Assembly: GCA_039583875.1 (NCBI GenBank) | Contig: CM077167.1 | Coordinates: 147,143,010 to 147,207,009 of the forward strand | DNA: 64,000 bases | Reading direction: 5' to 3' | Origin: Platanthera guangdongensis | Lineage: Eukaryota; Streptophyta; Magnoliopsida; Asparagales; Orchidaceae | Shown: positions 1-11,120 of the stretch, in pieces | Numbering within the stretch: position 1 is the first letter of the stretch | How the letters are laid out: each line of letters starts with the position of its first letter | The notes under the pieces: generated by a model | The model's input: only the letters and a program-made list of their open reading frames with translations | Databases searched by the model: none | What the model was told of the DNA's origin: nothing | Program-made: the position numbers and the translations under genes

Positions 1-130
1 AGTATATAACAAGTATGCAAGTAAAGGAAGTACAAGCAGGTGGCAGTAGTGTAAAAGTAACAGCATCATAATCAGCATTTATGTAAAAGCTACACTAAAC
101 TAGCAAGTATAAGTAACAGCAGGAAAGTAA

Positions 131-170
131 CTTAACTTATAAGAATGCTCATACAAACTTATAAGTTAAG
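131..170 (-). repeat. 13-bp-stem hairpin, loop with GTATGAG (element D)
   Basis: Perfect inverted repeat: CTTAACTTATAAG at 131-143 pairs with its complement at 158-170. Read on the minus strand the 14-nt loop contains TTTGTATGAGCA. The same loop type recurs at 192-231, in the leader of element A and in the LTR of element B. Confidence 0.85.
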
Positions 171-191
171 GATTGGGTTACATAAAAGTAA

Positions 192-231
192 CTCATCGTA
201 TAAGAGTGCCCATACAAACTTATACGATGAG
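192..231 (-). repeat. 12-bp-stem hairpin, loop with GTATGGG (element D)
   Basis: Inverted repeat CTCATCGTATAAG with its complement. The minus-strand loop contains TTTGTATGGGCA. Its inner stem CATCGTATAA is also the stem of the hairpin at 39179-39214 in element B, on that element's sense strand. Confidence 0.85.
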
Positions 232-287
232 GATCTTGTTGTGCAATGTTATGAAATGCTATGAATGCTATGCAATGACTCACCCAT

Positions 288-3010
288 TGTCACATCCCGC
301 ATTTTCTCATTTATAATAATAAATCAGAGCACGAGAAAACTACGAGCTGTGATGTCACGTCAAGTAGGGGATAACTGCTGACGCTCAGGCAACACTCTAA
401 ACCTTCAAATCATAAGTTAAAATGAATAGAAAACTGATTTTTAAATTAATTGGTCGTATCCCTCGGCTCAGTGGATCAGATAGTCCACGGTTTGAAAACT
501 ATTTTTATACGTAGCGGAAAAATACTTCATTTATGCTAAACATCCTAAAAGAGCGCATAAGCGTCCTAAGAGGACAACTTACACTGTGCAAGACCCTAGA
601 TTTCAATTTATAATATTTATAAGGAAAACCATCTTTTTACGCATTGGAAAATAGAGTTTGAGCTTTTATAAAACATGCTGATCATGCAATACATATAGTG
701 GTTCTATTATAGGGTTTAAAGTAACTAGCAACCTAGCATAAAACATTCCCAGAGAGCAAGTGAAACTACCACAAAACAGGTAAACTAGCAACTAAGCAAA
801 TACTTAATATCACAAAGGAAAACCACCAACGAGCGTCAACAACCTGACACGAACTCGCTGGTGAGCATGTATGTCTGTACTACTACAAGGCTAAAGACTA
901 CCTCGACAAGCGAGGAAAACACTGCCAAAGCGCAGTACACAGAGAAACTCCTGAAACTAGCCGCACAGCCGGCTACAGACCTGAACCTGAGGCATTCAAA
1001 AGAAGAACACCTCAGCAAGAAATAATGAAACAAGTGGCAAAGAAGCATCAGATAATAATTGAATAAAAAGAACGGAAAGAAAAAGGGTTACCAACCCTGC
1101 AAGAGTAAATGCCGAAAAACTCAGCTAAAGAATCCAAAAGAGGACAAAATGCAGGTGTAATAATCAGTAAAGTGAGAGAAATGCAACAAGTACAGAAACG
1201 TACCAAACTCCGCTCAAGCCTGCAGAGACAGAAGGAAACCAATATGCATCAAATGAACAGTAAGAAGGAACTAACAGTCCTAAACTTGTAAATCATTAGC
1301 ACTGGCACAAATCCCAAACCTGTGTCGGAGACTAAGAACAGTCACAACCGAACAACCAGGTCCAGGTGTCTCAAGAGTACTAAAGGGGCCGTCACGGGGT
1401 CCACACACATAGAGTTCCAACCTCTTACAGGAACCCAAAAAAAATATCCAAAGGAGGGAATGGTGGTGGCCACGGCTCGAACTCCCCTGGTACCATACTC
1501 CTTCAGAAACCCAGCTACCACATGCTAAGGATCCACGATTCGGCGCCAAAGCTAGCCGACAACACCACTTAGAAACTACCAAGTTCTACAACCAAAACCC
1601 GCCGACTTATTTTCCCCTACCCGCCGAACTATTTTCCCCTACCCGCCGAACTATTTTCCCCTACCCGGTGAACTATTTCCCCCTACCCGCCGAATACAAT
1701 GAAAAAAAAAATACATAAACCCGATAACTTCCTAGTTTAGGCCAACCACAAGCCCTAAACTAGGAACATTCCAATTTCACCTATTCTACGATAAGGAGAA
1801 AAGAATAATACAACAAAAATGCAACTCATGGAGGCACGCAAGAGGGGAGAAATCCACTTGCCTCAAATCGACCTTGAAAACGTCACCCAAAATACTCCAC
1901 CACGTAGATCCGTCCAAGAGGGGACACGCGGAGACGAGATCTACGAAAAAACGGACAACCGGGGTTAGGGCCGAAAAAATCTATGGCGAAACGATCACCG
2001 AAACGGGAAAAACTTACCGCGATCTCGAAGCTCTCGCCGAGAGCTTTCCAACGCCGCGATCGGATCGAAATTCCGTCCACCGGATCGGCGGTGGCGGCCG
2101 CCGGAAGATTCGCGAACGGAAGGTTCCGCGCTCGCCTAAAATATCGCACAGGGGGCTGCTGGCTCGGGGAAGAAGAAGGGAATTTCTTCTTCTTTAACTT
2201 ATATAACTATATATATAATTAATAATAATAATAATAATATAATTATTATAATAAAACATATAAAAAGGGGGGAAAGGTGAGAATCGGTGAGAATCATTCT
2301 CACCGATTCTCTACTATTAATATATTTTTTTTTATATAAATTAATTAATTCTTTTATATATATATAATAATAATATTTATTATTATTTAAAACAAAAGAT
2401 ATAACATATATCGTTACGGAGGGCCAAACGCGCGCCGAATCGAACGAAATTCGCACCGTAGGCGAATGACGACGCTACGAATCCAACGGCGAAGTCGAAA
2501 TCGAATTCCGACGCACCGTTTTCGAGATAATAATTTCTAAAGTTAACGGCGTACGCGAAAACATACAAACTTCAATCGCGCGCCGAGGCTCCAAAAATGC
2601 TCGGAACGCGACGAAACTTGACGAGCAAGTCTAAAATTAGCCGATCTAATTTCCTAATATAAAATTTTCCACTCCCGACGCAAATCCCAAAATTTGGCCG
2701 GTCAAACCTAACGAACGCAAAACGCGCTAACAGCAAGGTCGGTAACTAAATCCGACGAACAAAACTCGGGCAAAAACTCCCGAAGCCAAAACACAAGCAT
2801 TCCCCAAGAGGCTCCACCGAGTCATCAAACAGACTCCGACTCGCTAGGGAATCTTGCTACCAGGCATCACCAAGCCACGCAGGGAACCTAAAGAGCTAAG
2901 AGCATGCTCTAACAACGTCACATGACCAAAACGCGCTAACATAACGCCTTGACGTCAAAATACGTCAAATAAGAAATTAAATAAATCACTGGAAAATCGG
3001 GGGCGTTACA
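288..3010 (-). repeat. 3' LTR of element A
   Basis: 2723 bp, starting TGTCACATCCCGC and ending GGGGCGTTACA on the plus strand; sense is minus. It matches 11121-13891 with only scattered substitutions. The clearest length difference is a shorter CGGTGAGAATCATTCTCACCG inverted repeat here (2276-2309) than in the other LTR. ORFs inside it occur in both LTRs and show no recognisable domain. Confidence 0.97.
1598..1695. repeat. Tandem 22-bp repeats in element A LTR
   Basis: About four and a half copies of a unit close to CTACCCGCCGAACTATTTTCCC in direct tandem. The equivalent array in the other LTR is at 12432-12529 with the same number of units, so it predates insertion. Confidence 0.9.
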
Positions 3011-3026
3011 GTCACTCCCCCTAAAA
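3011..3026 (-). promoter_or_regulatory. Polypurine tract of element A
   Basis: Minus-strand TTTTAGGGGGAGTGAC directly abuts the 3' LTR. It is the usual plus-strand primer position and resembles PPTs of plant Tekay-type elements. Confidence 0.85.
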
Positions 3027-3119
3027 GAAAGTTTCGCCCCGAAACTTTACGCACAAAACACTTCTACCAAAGAAGGAAAAGAAAATAACCAAGGGTTATC
3101 GAATGCTTACCGAGCACAA

Positions 3120-4839
3120 CTAGGAGAACAAATGAGGATGCGCCTCCCTCATAGCTGACTCCAACTCCCACGTCGCGCTCTCCACGTCTTGGTTTTTCCA
3201 CAGAATCTTTACCATCGGTATTGTCTTTTTCCGCAACACTCGATCTTGCACATCCAAAACACGGATAGGAACTTCCACGTAGGAAAGGTTAGGCTCCAAC
3301 TGGGGCACTGCATCCAGCACTTGTCTGTCACTTAGCACACACCTCCGCAGTTGGCTCACGTGAAAAACATCGTGCACGCCAGGAAAATTTGCGGGCAATT
3401 TCAATTTGTAGGCTGACACACCAATCCGCTCCACAATTTCAAATGGTCCCACATACCTCGGGTCCAACTTATGGTTCTTACCGAACCTCTTCACTCCAAC
3501 CATCGGGGAAACCTTAAGGAATACCATGCCCCCCACAGAAAATTCCAAAACGGACCTACGCTGATTGGCGTTCTTCTCGTATCGCTCTTGAGCTATCCGA
3601 AGCTTCTCTCGAATAAGTTTTACAGAAACTTTCATTTCTTCTAAGACATCTGGACCTAACATCGGCCTCTCACCAACCTCAGCCCAAAATAGAGGAGTTC
3701 TACATCGTCTTCCATATAGCGCTTCGAAAGGAGCCATTTGCAGACTCTCTTGATAACTGTTATTGTATGCGAACTCCATCAACCTCAAGCGTTCATCCCA
3801 CGCTCCTTCGTGGTCTAATATATAACAACGGATCATATCTTCCATAATCTGATTAACACGCTCCGTTTGACCATTGGTCTGTGGATGATATGCGGTAGAA
3901 TATCTCAAGTCAGTTCCCAATCCTTCTTGAAGGCTCTTCCAGAAACGAGACGTAAACCTGGAGTCTCGATCTGATACTATACTTACGGGTACTCCATGTA
4001 ATCTGATAACTTCATTCAAATATAGCTCCGCTATCCTTTTCATCGAGTAACCAATCTGAAAGGGTACGAAGTGCGCACACTTTGTTAATCTATCAACAAT
4101 CACCCAAACAGAGTCATGCCCTCGGGGAGATCTCGGCAAACCAGTAATGAAATCCATTGAGATACTCTCACACTTCCAAGTTGGAATCTCTAAAGGCGCT
4201 AACTTTCCACCAGGCCTTCCATGATCAGCCTTAACTCTTTTGCACGTAAAACATTCTGACACAAATCTTGCAATGTCACCCTTCATCCTAATCCACCAGG
4301 CAATCTGTTTCAAGTCCTTATACATTTTTGTAGACCCTGGATGGTAGGCCACACTTGAACCGTGTGCCTCACTGCACAACTTAACTCGAATATCTCGAAA
4401 ATTGGGGACGCAAAATCTACCGCGGTACTTTAGAGTACCCGCGTCATCGATCGAAAAGTCAGGCAGCTCCCCCTTCTCAGTTCTATTATGAAGGTGCAGT
4501 AGATCAGGATCGTCCTTTTGATGAAGCCTCGTAAGAGAAATCCATGAAGGCTCAGACACTTCCAAACTGCTTGGCGAGTCACATCTACCAACTGAAATAT
4601 CCATTAAAAGGAACTCTTCTACTAACAACTCAGTGGAGAGATTGAAAATTTTCCCTGTCTTCCTGCTTAAGGCGTCGGCTACCACGTTAGCCTTACCCGG
4701 ATGGTACCGGATCTCCACTTCATAATCAGCCACATACTCTAACCATCTGCGCTGGCGCAAGTTCAACTCCTTTTGAGTGAAGACGTACTTCAAACTCTTA
4801 TGATCTGTATAAATCTTGCACTGCGCGTCATACAACAAG
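3120..4839 (-). CDS. Element A pol, C-terminal part: RNase H end, integrase, chromodomain
   Basis: About 572 codons open. It starts inside RNase H ([24 protein letters not shown]), then the integrase zinc finger (H...H then CFTCKRVKA) and catalytic core with D in [12 protein letters not shown] in IVSDRDSRF and E in [12 protein letters not shown]. The [10 protein letters not shown] and [11 protein letters not shown] motifs follow. The last 50 or so residues ([13 protein letters not shown]...WELES) look like a chromodomain, typical of chromoviruses. It ends at a TAG at 3120-3122. The N-terminal rest of pol is at 7488-9126, in phase once the hAT element and one copy of its 8-bp duplication are discounted. 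No stops or frameshifts are seen in this part. Confidence 0.93.
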
Positions 4840-5510
4840 TAGAGCTGTCACTTAAAACCGAAAACCGTAAGCCGAATCGGAACCGGACCGGAACCGCAAA
4901 GAACCGGACCGAACCGTTCGCAAAATAATTGGGTTATGGTTTGAATTTTAGAACCGAAAACAACAATTTTCCGGGTGCGGTTCCTTCATTTTATTATCCG
5001 GACCGAAACCGGAACCGGGACCGCAACATACAAGTCTCGAGCGGTTTCAAAATTTTTAGACCCGATCCGGACCGAACCGTCACAGAACCGAACCGCAACC
5101 CGTCTATTATTATTATTTTAATCAAAATATATATATATTTCTCTAAAATAAAAATGTTTTGTATTTATTTAAGATTTTAAAAATTAAAATAAAAAAAAGT
5201 CAAAAAAAACTTTCTCCTCACATCATTTCAGCTGTCATCAAGCCTATCGCCATAATGGCTCTACTGCCCGAGGCCCCGAGCATTGCTAAACCCGCCCCTA
5301 GCTTTTTTCCCTTTCTTCATTTCCGGCGGGATGGTTGTTTTCTTTATGCCGCGGATCTCTCCTCTCTCGCTTATCCGTCTCATCTCGCATCTCTCTTCAG
5401 CCCAGTCTCCGGCGGCGACTCCTCGCGATCCGTCGGGATCCGGCGTTTCCGCCTCCCCTCTCCGGCGCAGCGCCGCCTCTGCGCCCACTCGGCGATCCAC
5501 CGAGACCCGG

Positions 5511-5650
5511 CGCATCTCCTCGCCATCCAGATCCGGCGCATCCCGATCCGGCGATCTCCTCTCGCATCCAGATCCGGCGATCTCCTCTCGCATCCAGATC
5601 TGGCGCATCCAGATCCGGCGCCACTCCTCGCCATCCAGATCCGGCGCCTC
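5511..5650. repeat. Degenerate tandem repeats CATCCAGATCCGGCG
   Basis: Several imperfect copies of CATCCAGATCCGGCG interspersed with GATCTCCTCTCG inside the captured GC-rich block of the hAT element. They create long stop-free frames on both strands that I do not consider genes. Confidence 0.85.
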
Positions 5651-5811
5651 CAGCGACAGTCCGCACGGCGATCTCCACCGGGATCCAGTGGAACTCTCCG
5701 GCGCGGGATCCAGTCGAACTCTCCGGTGCGTGATCCTCAAGGCTGAATCGGGCGTCCACCCCGACACCACTACTCCACCGGGATCAAGTTTTCCTGCTCT
5801 CATTTGGCCCC

Positions 5812-6238
5812 ATGGCCGGAGGTATAACTTCACTCATCTCCTCTATGCGTGATCCTCAATGGTTTTACTCTAACATTTACCCCATCTTGGGCTAGGTTTC
5901 ATTCGCCAAAGAACTGAACTTCATTTTTTAGACGAAACATTTAACTATTATAACAAGTTAATATCGAGGAAACCTTTATGATACATTTCAATGGAAATGG
6001 CTATGCTGCTACATTTAGCAATATTATTTATTTAGTTGTACTTCTAACTTATAATTTGTTTTGAACTTTCAGATCTATGTATTGTGGCTACTTATGATAC
6101 ATGCATCTCATTCAAACGTTTAATACACTTTCTGTGGATTAGTCAGTGTTAGGTTGCAGAGAAACTTTTTCCTGGTGCTCACATGGCTTGCATGACATCA
6201 GATATCAGGTTCAAGAAGATACGACTTCAGCATTTGAG
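5812..6238 (+). pseudogene. Captured gene 5' fragment inside hAT (two exon-like blocks)
   Basis: A GC-rich, UTR-like stretch leads to an ATG at 5812, which opens 10 coding bases ending GGAG before a GTATAA splice donor. A second block, 6160-6238, is bounded by TTGCAG and by GAG|GTACTT. The phases agree: after MAGE the second block reads KLFPGAHMACMTSD... with no stop. The downstream 1.2 kb shows no further exon I can defend. I do not recognise the gene. The pattern (promoter/leader plus first exons, then nothing) is that of a gene fragment carried by a transposon. Confidence 0.5.
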
Positions 6239-7137
6239 GTACTTTGTTTATTTTTGATCATGTTGATCCTTTCACTTAAATTTTACTGTATTCCTTTTGA
6301 TAACTGAAAAATTGCTGAAAGTGTCAAAATTGTGTGATGGGGTTGTAATTTAGCTGGCGTACTTTTTCTTCCCTACAAACTTTCTTTTAGTCACATGTAA
6401 TGATTCTTTGCTTCTTGTGGCATGGTCAGAGAGTGACGTTTGTGGAAGATATCTAATTTATTTTTGTGTTGAAGTTTATTAAGAGCGGAAAGTTGAATTC
6501 AGATACAGTGATAGACCGTTCATACCTTTCATCCTTATGTTTCTTGTGCTTTCGTATTGATGTTTTATATAATTTTTAACCCTGCTAGATTAAACACTTT
6601 CAGTCATCGGTGTTATTCATTAGTTTGCCTTTTACAATGTTTGAAATCACATGCAACTAATATAACACTTGAATTCTTTCATTGAGATAAAGTAAATGAT
6701 TCTACAATGTACATAAACTCATTCAGCTCAATTGTCTAGGAGTTTTTGTCCAAACTCTCCCGAGCACAAATGCTGCACCAAATGGAATCTTAATCCCTTA
6801 AATTTGCTATGTCAAGTAATTGCAGTCAGATGGGCTTTTTGATAAATTAGTTTCTTATTTCTTGCATTAAAATAAAAAATTCCTAAATCATAAATTTGTA
6901 GTAAACCTAATCTGTTATGTATGCAGAAGTGCGGATGAGCATTCTTCTTCAGTTGTTCTACAAAGCAATTTGGTATTGGTGTTATTATAGTAAACACATC
7001 TTATTGCATCTTGATTCTTTTACGAAGCAATATATTAACAGCTAGCAATCCTAACTTATATAGAGGTGCTGATTGTTAACAGCTTAACATAGAATATAAA
7101 AATCAGGGTTAGTAATCATGTGATATACATGTGTGTC

Positions 7138-7175
7138 AAATAATAATAATAATAACAATAATAATAATAATAATA
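7138..7175. repeat. (AAT)n microsatellite
   Basis: About twelve AAT units with one AAC interruption, in the AT-rich right half of the hAT element. Confidence 0.95.
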
Positions 7176-7487
7176 TTACTATAAAATTATCTTGGAAAAA
7201 TAAATAAACATTAATAAACAAATATGACCAAACCGGAACCGCACCGGAACCGCAAAGAACCGAACCGAACCGCCAGTAATTAATTTGGTTTTGGTTCTTA
7301 GTGAACCAGAACCGGAACCGCAGGGTCTACGGTTCTAAAATTTTTTTTGGAACCGGAACCGAAACCGGAACCGGTAAAACCAAATAAAGTTTTGGTTCTA
7401 ATTTGAAGAACCGCTACCTTAACGGTTCGGTTCATGGTTTTAGTAGAACCGGAACCAAACCGGAACCGTGACAGCTCTAACAACAAG

Positions 7488-9126
7488 TGTCTCCATAATT
7501 TCAATGCATAAATAACTGCTGCGAATTTCAAGTCATGCGTAGGGTAGTTCCTTTCATGAATCTTAAGCTGTCTTGACTCATACGCAATCACTTTTCTTTC
7601 TTGCACCAGCACACAACCAAGACCCACGTGGGATGCGTCCACGTAAACGGCATAGTCTAAACCTTCCGTAGACAATGTCAATATCGGAGCAGTGCACAGT
7701 CTATTCTTTAGCTCTTGGAACGCTTCTTCGCACTTATCGCTCCACACAAATGCTGCATTCTTCTGCGTCAATTTGGTCAATGGCGCAGATAACGTAGAGA
7801 AACCCTCTACAAATCTTCTATAGTAGCCAGCCAATCCTAGGAAGCTTCTTATTTCTTTGTGTGTGGCAGGTCTCGTCCAATCCATAACTGCGGCTATCTT
7901 TTCTGGGTCGACAGAGATTCCGTCCTTGTTAACCACATGACCCAGGAAAGAAACCTGAGGCAACCAGAACTCGCATTTACTTAGCTTGGCGAACAACCTA
8001 TGGTCCCTCAAGGCAGATAAAACTAGACGCAAATGTTGGTCATGCTCCTCAACATTGCGTGAATACACCAACACATCGTCTATAAATACGACTACAAACT
8101 TGTCCAGAAAGTCCTTGAAAACCTTGTTCATCATGTCCATAAAAGCAGAAGGTGCGTTGGTCAAACCAAACGACATCACCAAAAATTCAAAATGTTCATG
8201 TCTGGAACGGAAGGCAGTCCGCGGGATATCTGATTCACGGATCCTTAACTGGTGGTAGCCCGAACGAAGGTCAATCTTAGAGAACACGGCACTGCCTCGC
8301 AGTTGATCAAACAAATCATCTATCCTCGGCAACGGATACCTATTCTTGATCGTTACCTTATTTAGCTCTCTATAATCGATGCACAACCTCATCGATCCAT
8401 CTTTTTTCTTGACGAACAAAACGGGAGCACCCCAAGGCGAAGAACTCGGCCTTATAAATCCGTTCTCAAGCAACTCGTCTAACTGGATACGCAACTCCTC
8501 CAGTTCGCGTGGGGCCATCCGGTAAGGCGCCTTGGCAATAGGACGCGTACCCGGCTCCAAATCTATAACAAACTCCACGTCTCGATCAGGCGGGAGACCA
8601 GGAAGATTAGCTGGAAAGACATCAGGATAATCACGAACCACCGGGATCTCCTCCTAACACGGCAAACTAACCTTGGTTTCCAAAACCGAAACCAAACAAG
8701 CAAAACATCCGGAATCTACAAGCTTCCGAGCACATACCGCCGATATAGTCGGAGAATCCTGGCGCGGATAACCGTAAACACTCCCGGGCTGACCGTTGTC
8801 CATCCTGAAGTCCAAGCGTTTACCCTTGCATTGGATCACAGCATCATATCTGGACAACCAGTCCATGCCTAGGATCACATCGAAGTCTTCCAGATCTAAC
8901 AGCTTCAAATCAGCAAACGCGAGGAAATCGCCTAACAAAATTGGACAACTCTGGATACCCTGGTCCGAAACTACAGATTCGCCTGAAGGAAACTTGACAC
9001 AGAACGCATCACCAACACGATCGAGATCCAACCGGTAACGCTCTACGAAGGCCCTAGCCACAAATGAGTGGGTAGCGCCGGAATCGAACAGAACACGCGC
9101 CCAGCGGTTCTTTACCTTAAATCGTC
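7488..9126 (-). pseudogene. Element A pol, N-terminal part: protease, RT, start of RNase H
   Basis: Begins at the 3' splice site of the gag-pro intron. The aspartic protease motif DSGATHSF is followed by DVILGMDWL, then a TAG stop at 8654-8656 in the pro-RT linker. The frame continues without shift into a full reverse transcriptase ([41 protein letters not shown]) and the start of RNase H (VYVDASHVG), where the hAT element interrupts it. The TAG alone breaks the Gag-Pol frame. No other shift is seen. The stop fits a C-to-T change from CAG, but the original residue is inference. Confidence 0.9.
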
Positions 9127-9211
9127 CTATAAAATTGCACACGCGACAAAGGAAGCGAACGCTCAAAACTATAACTATGAGCTAAACATTAGAACTAGGG
9201 AAGAATCTAAC
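9127..9211 (-). other. Predicted gag-protease intron of element A (85 bp)
   Basis: Donor CAG|GTTAGA, acceptor TTTTATAG|GA. It lies after the first base of a Gly codon (phase 1) directly following V-I-S. Read without splicing, Gag ends at a TAG beginning two bases into the intron; removing the 85 bp puts gag and protease in one frame. Introns at the same codon and phase are predicted in elements B (41219-41334) and C (30144-30219). Splicing itself is inferred from sequence only. Confidence 0.75.
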
Positions 9212-10436
9212 CTGATATCACTTGCGTGGACGTCTGAGCTTCGTCCATAGAGACCACGTTCAACTTTCCTTTCCCCTTGTCCACTAGCTGCGGCGGCGGC
9301 AAGGCCTGAAGAGGAACTGGCTGCAGAGTAAGCTGAGCTTGCGGGCACTGATACTTGAGATGACCCACTTGACCGCACAAGAAACAACTTCTAGTCTTCT
9401 TCCAGCAATGGGCATCATCGTGCCCCGGCTTCTTGCATACCGAATAAAGCAAATCTTTCTTTTGGACACCTTGGATCGCATGAATCTGCTCTTTCTTTTG
9501 AGCTCCTAACCTTTGATAACATCTTTCCAATGGATGGCCCGGTCGGCCACAGAAACTGCATACCTCCTTGTTTCTCTTCCTCGGAGCAGCGTCAGGGACC
9601 TGAGCACTCTTACCCTCATCAGATTTTCTTTTATCCTTCCTCAGTTGTTGACTTCGATTCTTGGCATTATCAATTGCCTCTACCTTTAAGGCAGCCTCCA
9701 CCATTCCAGCATAACTTGAGGTCGCATAGGCACTTGCTAATTGCTGGACGTCACTCCTTAGCCCAGCCAGAAATCGCTTGCTTCTATTTTCGTCAGAACT
9801 CACCAAGTCTAGGGCAAATCGGCTTAGCTTACTAAACTCGATTTCGTACTCACTAACCGTGAGCTGCCTCTGCTTTAAGTGCAGGAAATCATTCATCAGA
9901 CGGTCCCTCTCGACCGATGGCAGAAACTTGCTCAGAAGTAGCTCCTTAAAGGACTCCCAGGAACACCCGTCCTTCAGACCTTCTTTCTCCCTCAGCCACC
10001 AGCCCTTTGCCAACCCTTTGAGCTGATACGCGGCTAACATCACTTTCTGATCATCAGTGATCCCGGAGTATGAGAACATCTCCTCGATTGATATCATCCA
10101 ATCGTCTAAGACCATGTAATCTGCCTTGCCATCATACGTCGGAGGCCTAAGTCGCTGAAACTGAGAAATAAAGGTCATCTCTGGTGGCACCACGACTGGA
10201 GGCACCAGAGGAGCGGGGAGAACATGGACAGCTTGACCGACAACAGGGTCCTGAACTCTCGGAATCTGCCCTGCCACAACTGCTAACAAGGACTGGACCT
10301 GAGAGTGCAAATCCACTACTTGCTTTGACAAGGCTTCATTGCTTTGTCTCAGACCTTCTATCACTGCGCTGCTCTGCGCACCTGATGATTCTCCCTCCGA
10401 CTGGGGAGTCAACCTTGTCGAAGGACACCTCAACAT
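9212..10436 (-). CDS. Element A gag (capsid/nucleocapsid)
   Basis: Starts at ATG 10436; the frame is open a few codons upstream but without ATG. A disordered N-terminus is followed by a retrotransposon gag domain (FQRLRPPTYDG, WMISIEEMF, LKGLAKGWW, FLHLKQRQLTVSEYE). Near residues 290-370 come three zinc-knuckle units: CSFCGRPGHPLERC, a degenerate YSVCKKPGHDDAHC with its first Cys replaced by Tyr, and CFLCGQVGHLKYQC. Plant gypsy Gags often have one knuckle, so three is unusual. If the downstream intron is retained the protein ends V-I-S-G at the TAG at 9207-9209. Confidence 0.92.
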
Positions 10437-10457
10437 TCTAATGGAACAACAAAACAC

Positions 10458-11107
10458 TAATTAGACACCTAGCTCACCCACTAGAACCAAACAACATAGT
10501 ACAAACAATACATACTTAAGTACTTGCTCATGCTGCTAACTTGCTCTGGGATTTTTTTGTAATGATGATATGCTTATCCTACGATGATTCACTATCATCA
10601 CACTAACTCTTGTGCCTAGATCGGGAATGCATGAATTTATATTCTTTTTGACTCAAAAATTATGTGTGTACACATGTCATCCTGCAAATCTTTAGCTTGG
10701 CACGTTGTGCTTATGCAATGTTATGCTATGCATGATTGTGCTATGCATTCTAAAAAGGCTCTAATGCATGTTATGAGCGGCGTACACATGAAAATGTTAT
10801 GCATCTCATACTACATAACATTTTCATGCAACGAAAAGGAAAACGTGCTAGCCGCATTCATGTGGTGAGGTTATGCATCCCATACTACATAACCCTCACA
10901 TGTTGCCTCCATGGTGGATCCATATACAAACACATATTATGCATCTCATACTACATAATATGCTCCGTATACTTCTTTATGCTCATGAGTGTAGTGTTCG
11001 TGCTTTAGCCAAGACGTGCTGATGACATATCGGTGTGTGTATGGTATGACTCTAAACACCTAACACTTACAGGGTCAGGTTGCCCGACAATTTGTCAAGC
11101 AACCTCC
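10458..11107 (-). other. Leader of element A between primer site and gag
   Basis: Non-coding, about 650 bases, sense on the minus strand. The part nearest the primer site contains three hairpins (10787-10962, listed separately). The rest is AT-rich with repeated ATGCTATGCAT-like words and no ORF of note. Confidence 0.8.
10787..10962 (-). repeat. Three leader hairpins with identical TAGTATGRGATG loops
   Basis: Inverted repeats at 10787-10828 (15-bp stem), 10861-10900 (imperfect stem with GGTTATG closing) and 10933-10962 (9-bp stem). Each sense-strand loop is TAGTATGAGATG or TAGTATGGGATG, closed by ATG/CAT, while the outer stems differ in sequence. They lie 150-330 nt downstream of the primer-binding site, where packaging or dimerisation signals of retroelements often sit. 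Confidence 0.88.
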
Positions 11108-11118
11108 CTCTGATACCA
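11108..11118 (-). promoter_or_regulatory. Primer-binding site of element A (tRNA-iMet)
   Basis: Minus-strand TGGTATCAGAG, complementary to the 3' end of initiator tRNA-Met, two bases from the 5' LTR. Confidence 0.95.
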
Positions 11119-11120
11119 AC

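Larger units (their letters stand above)
1..287 (-). mobile_element. Left remnant of gypsy-type LTR (element D)
   Basis: Non-coding AT-rich DNA that was contiguous with position 13892 before element A inserted; the 5-bp CCCAT at 283-287 is repeated at 13892-13896. It carries two hairpins like those in the LTR of element B, which is why I read it as LTR/leader DNA of a gypsy-type element with sense on the minus strand. The far end lies outside the window. Assignment is inference from layout and hairpins, not from coding sequence. Confidence 0.5.
4840..7479. mobile_element. Non-autonomous hAT element with captured gene DNA
   Basis: 2640 bp with perfect 12-bp terminal inverted repeats (TAGAGCTGTCAC) and a perfect 8-bp target duplication ACAACAAG at 4832-4839 and 7480-7487, both hallmarks of hAT transposons. 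Both subterminal regions (about 4855-5100 and 7225-7470) are packed with GAACCGGAACCG-like repeats, probable transposase binding sites. No hAT transposase is visible, so it would need one in trans. The interior is unlike the flanks: a GC-rich leader-like block at 5220-5830, intron-like AT-rich DNA and at least one exon-like block, suggesting capture of the 5' end of a host gene. Confidence 0.93.

Noticed and set aside
1874..2222. ORFs in the element A LTR, repeated at 12708-13056
   Set aside because: Present on both strands in both LTR copies, with basic, low-information translations and no recognised domain.
3120..4839. Treating the separated pol pieces of element A as two genes
   Set aside because: They are one frame interrupted by a hAT insertion with an exact 8-bp duplication.
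5159..5852. Overlapping ORFs of 120-195 aa on both strands inside the hAT element
   Set aside because: They overlap in all frames over a CATCCAGATCCGGCG repeat and GC-rich leader; no domain and no consistent codon pattern.
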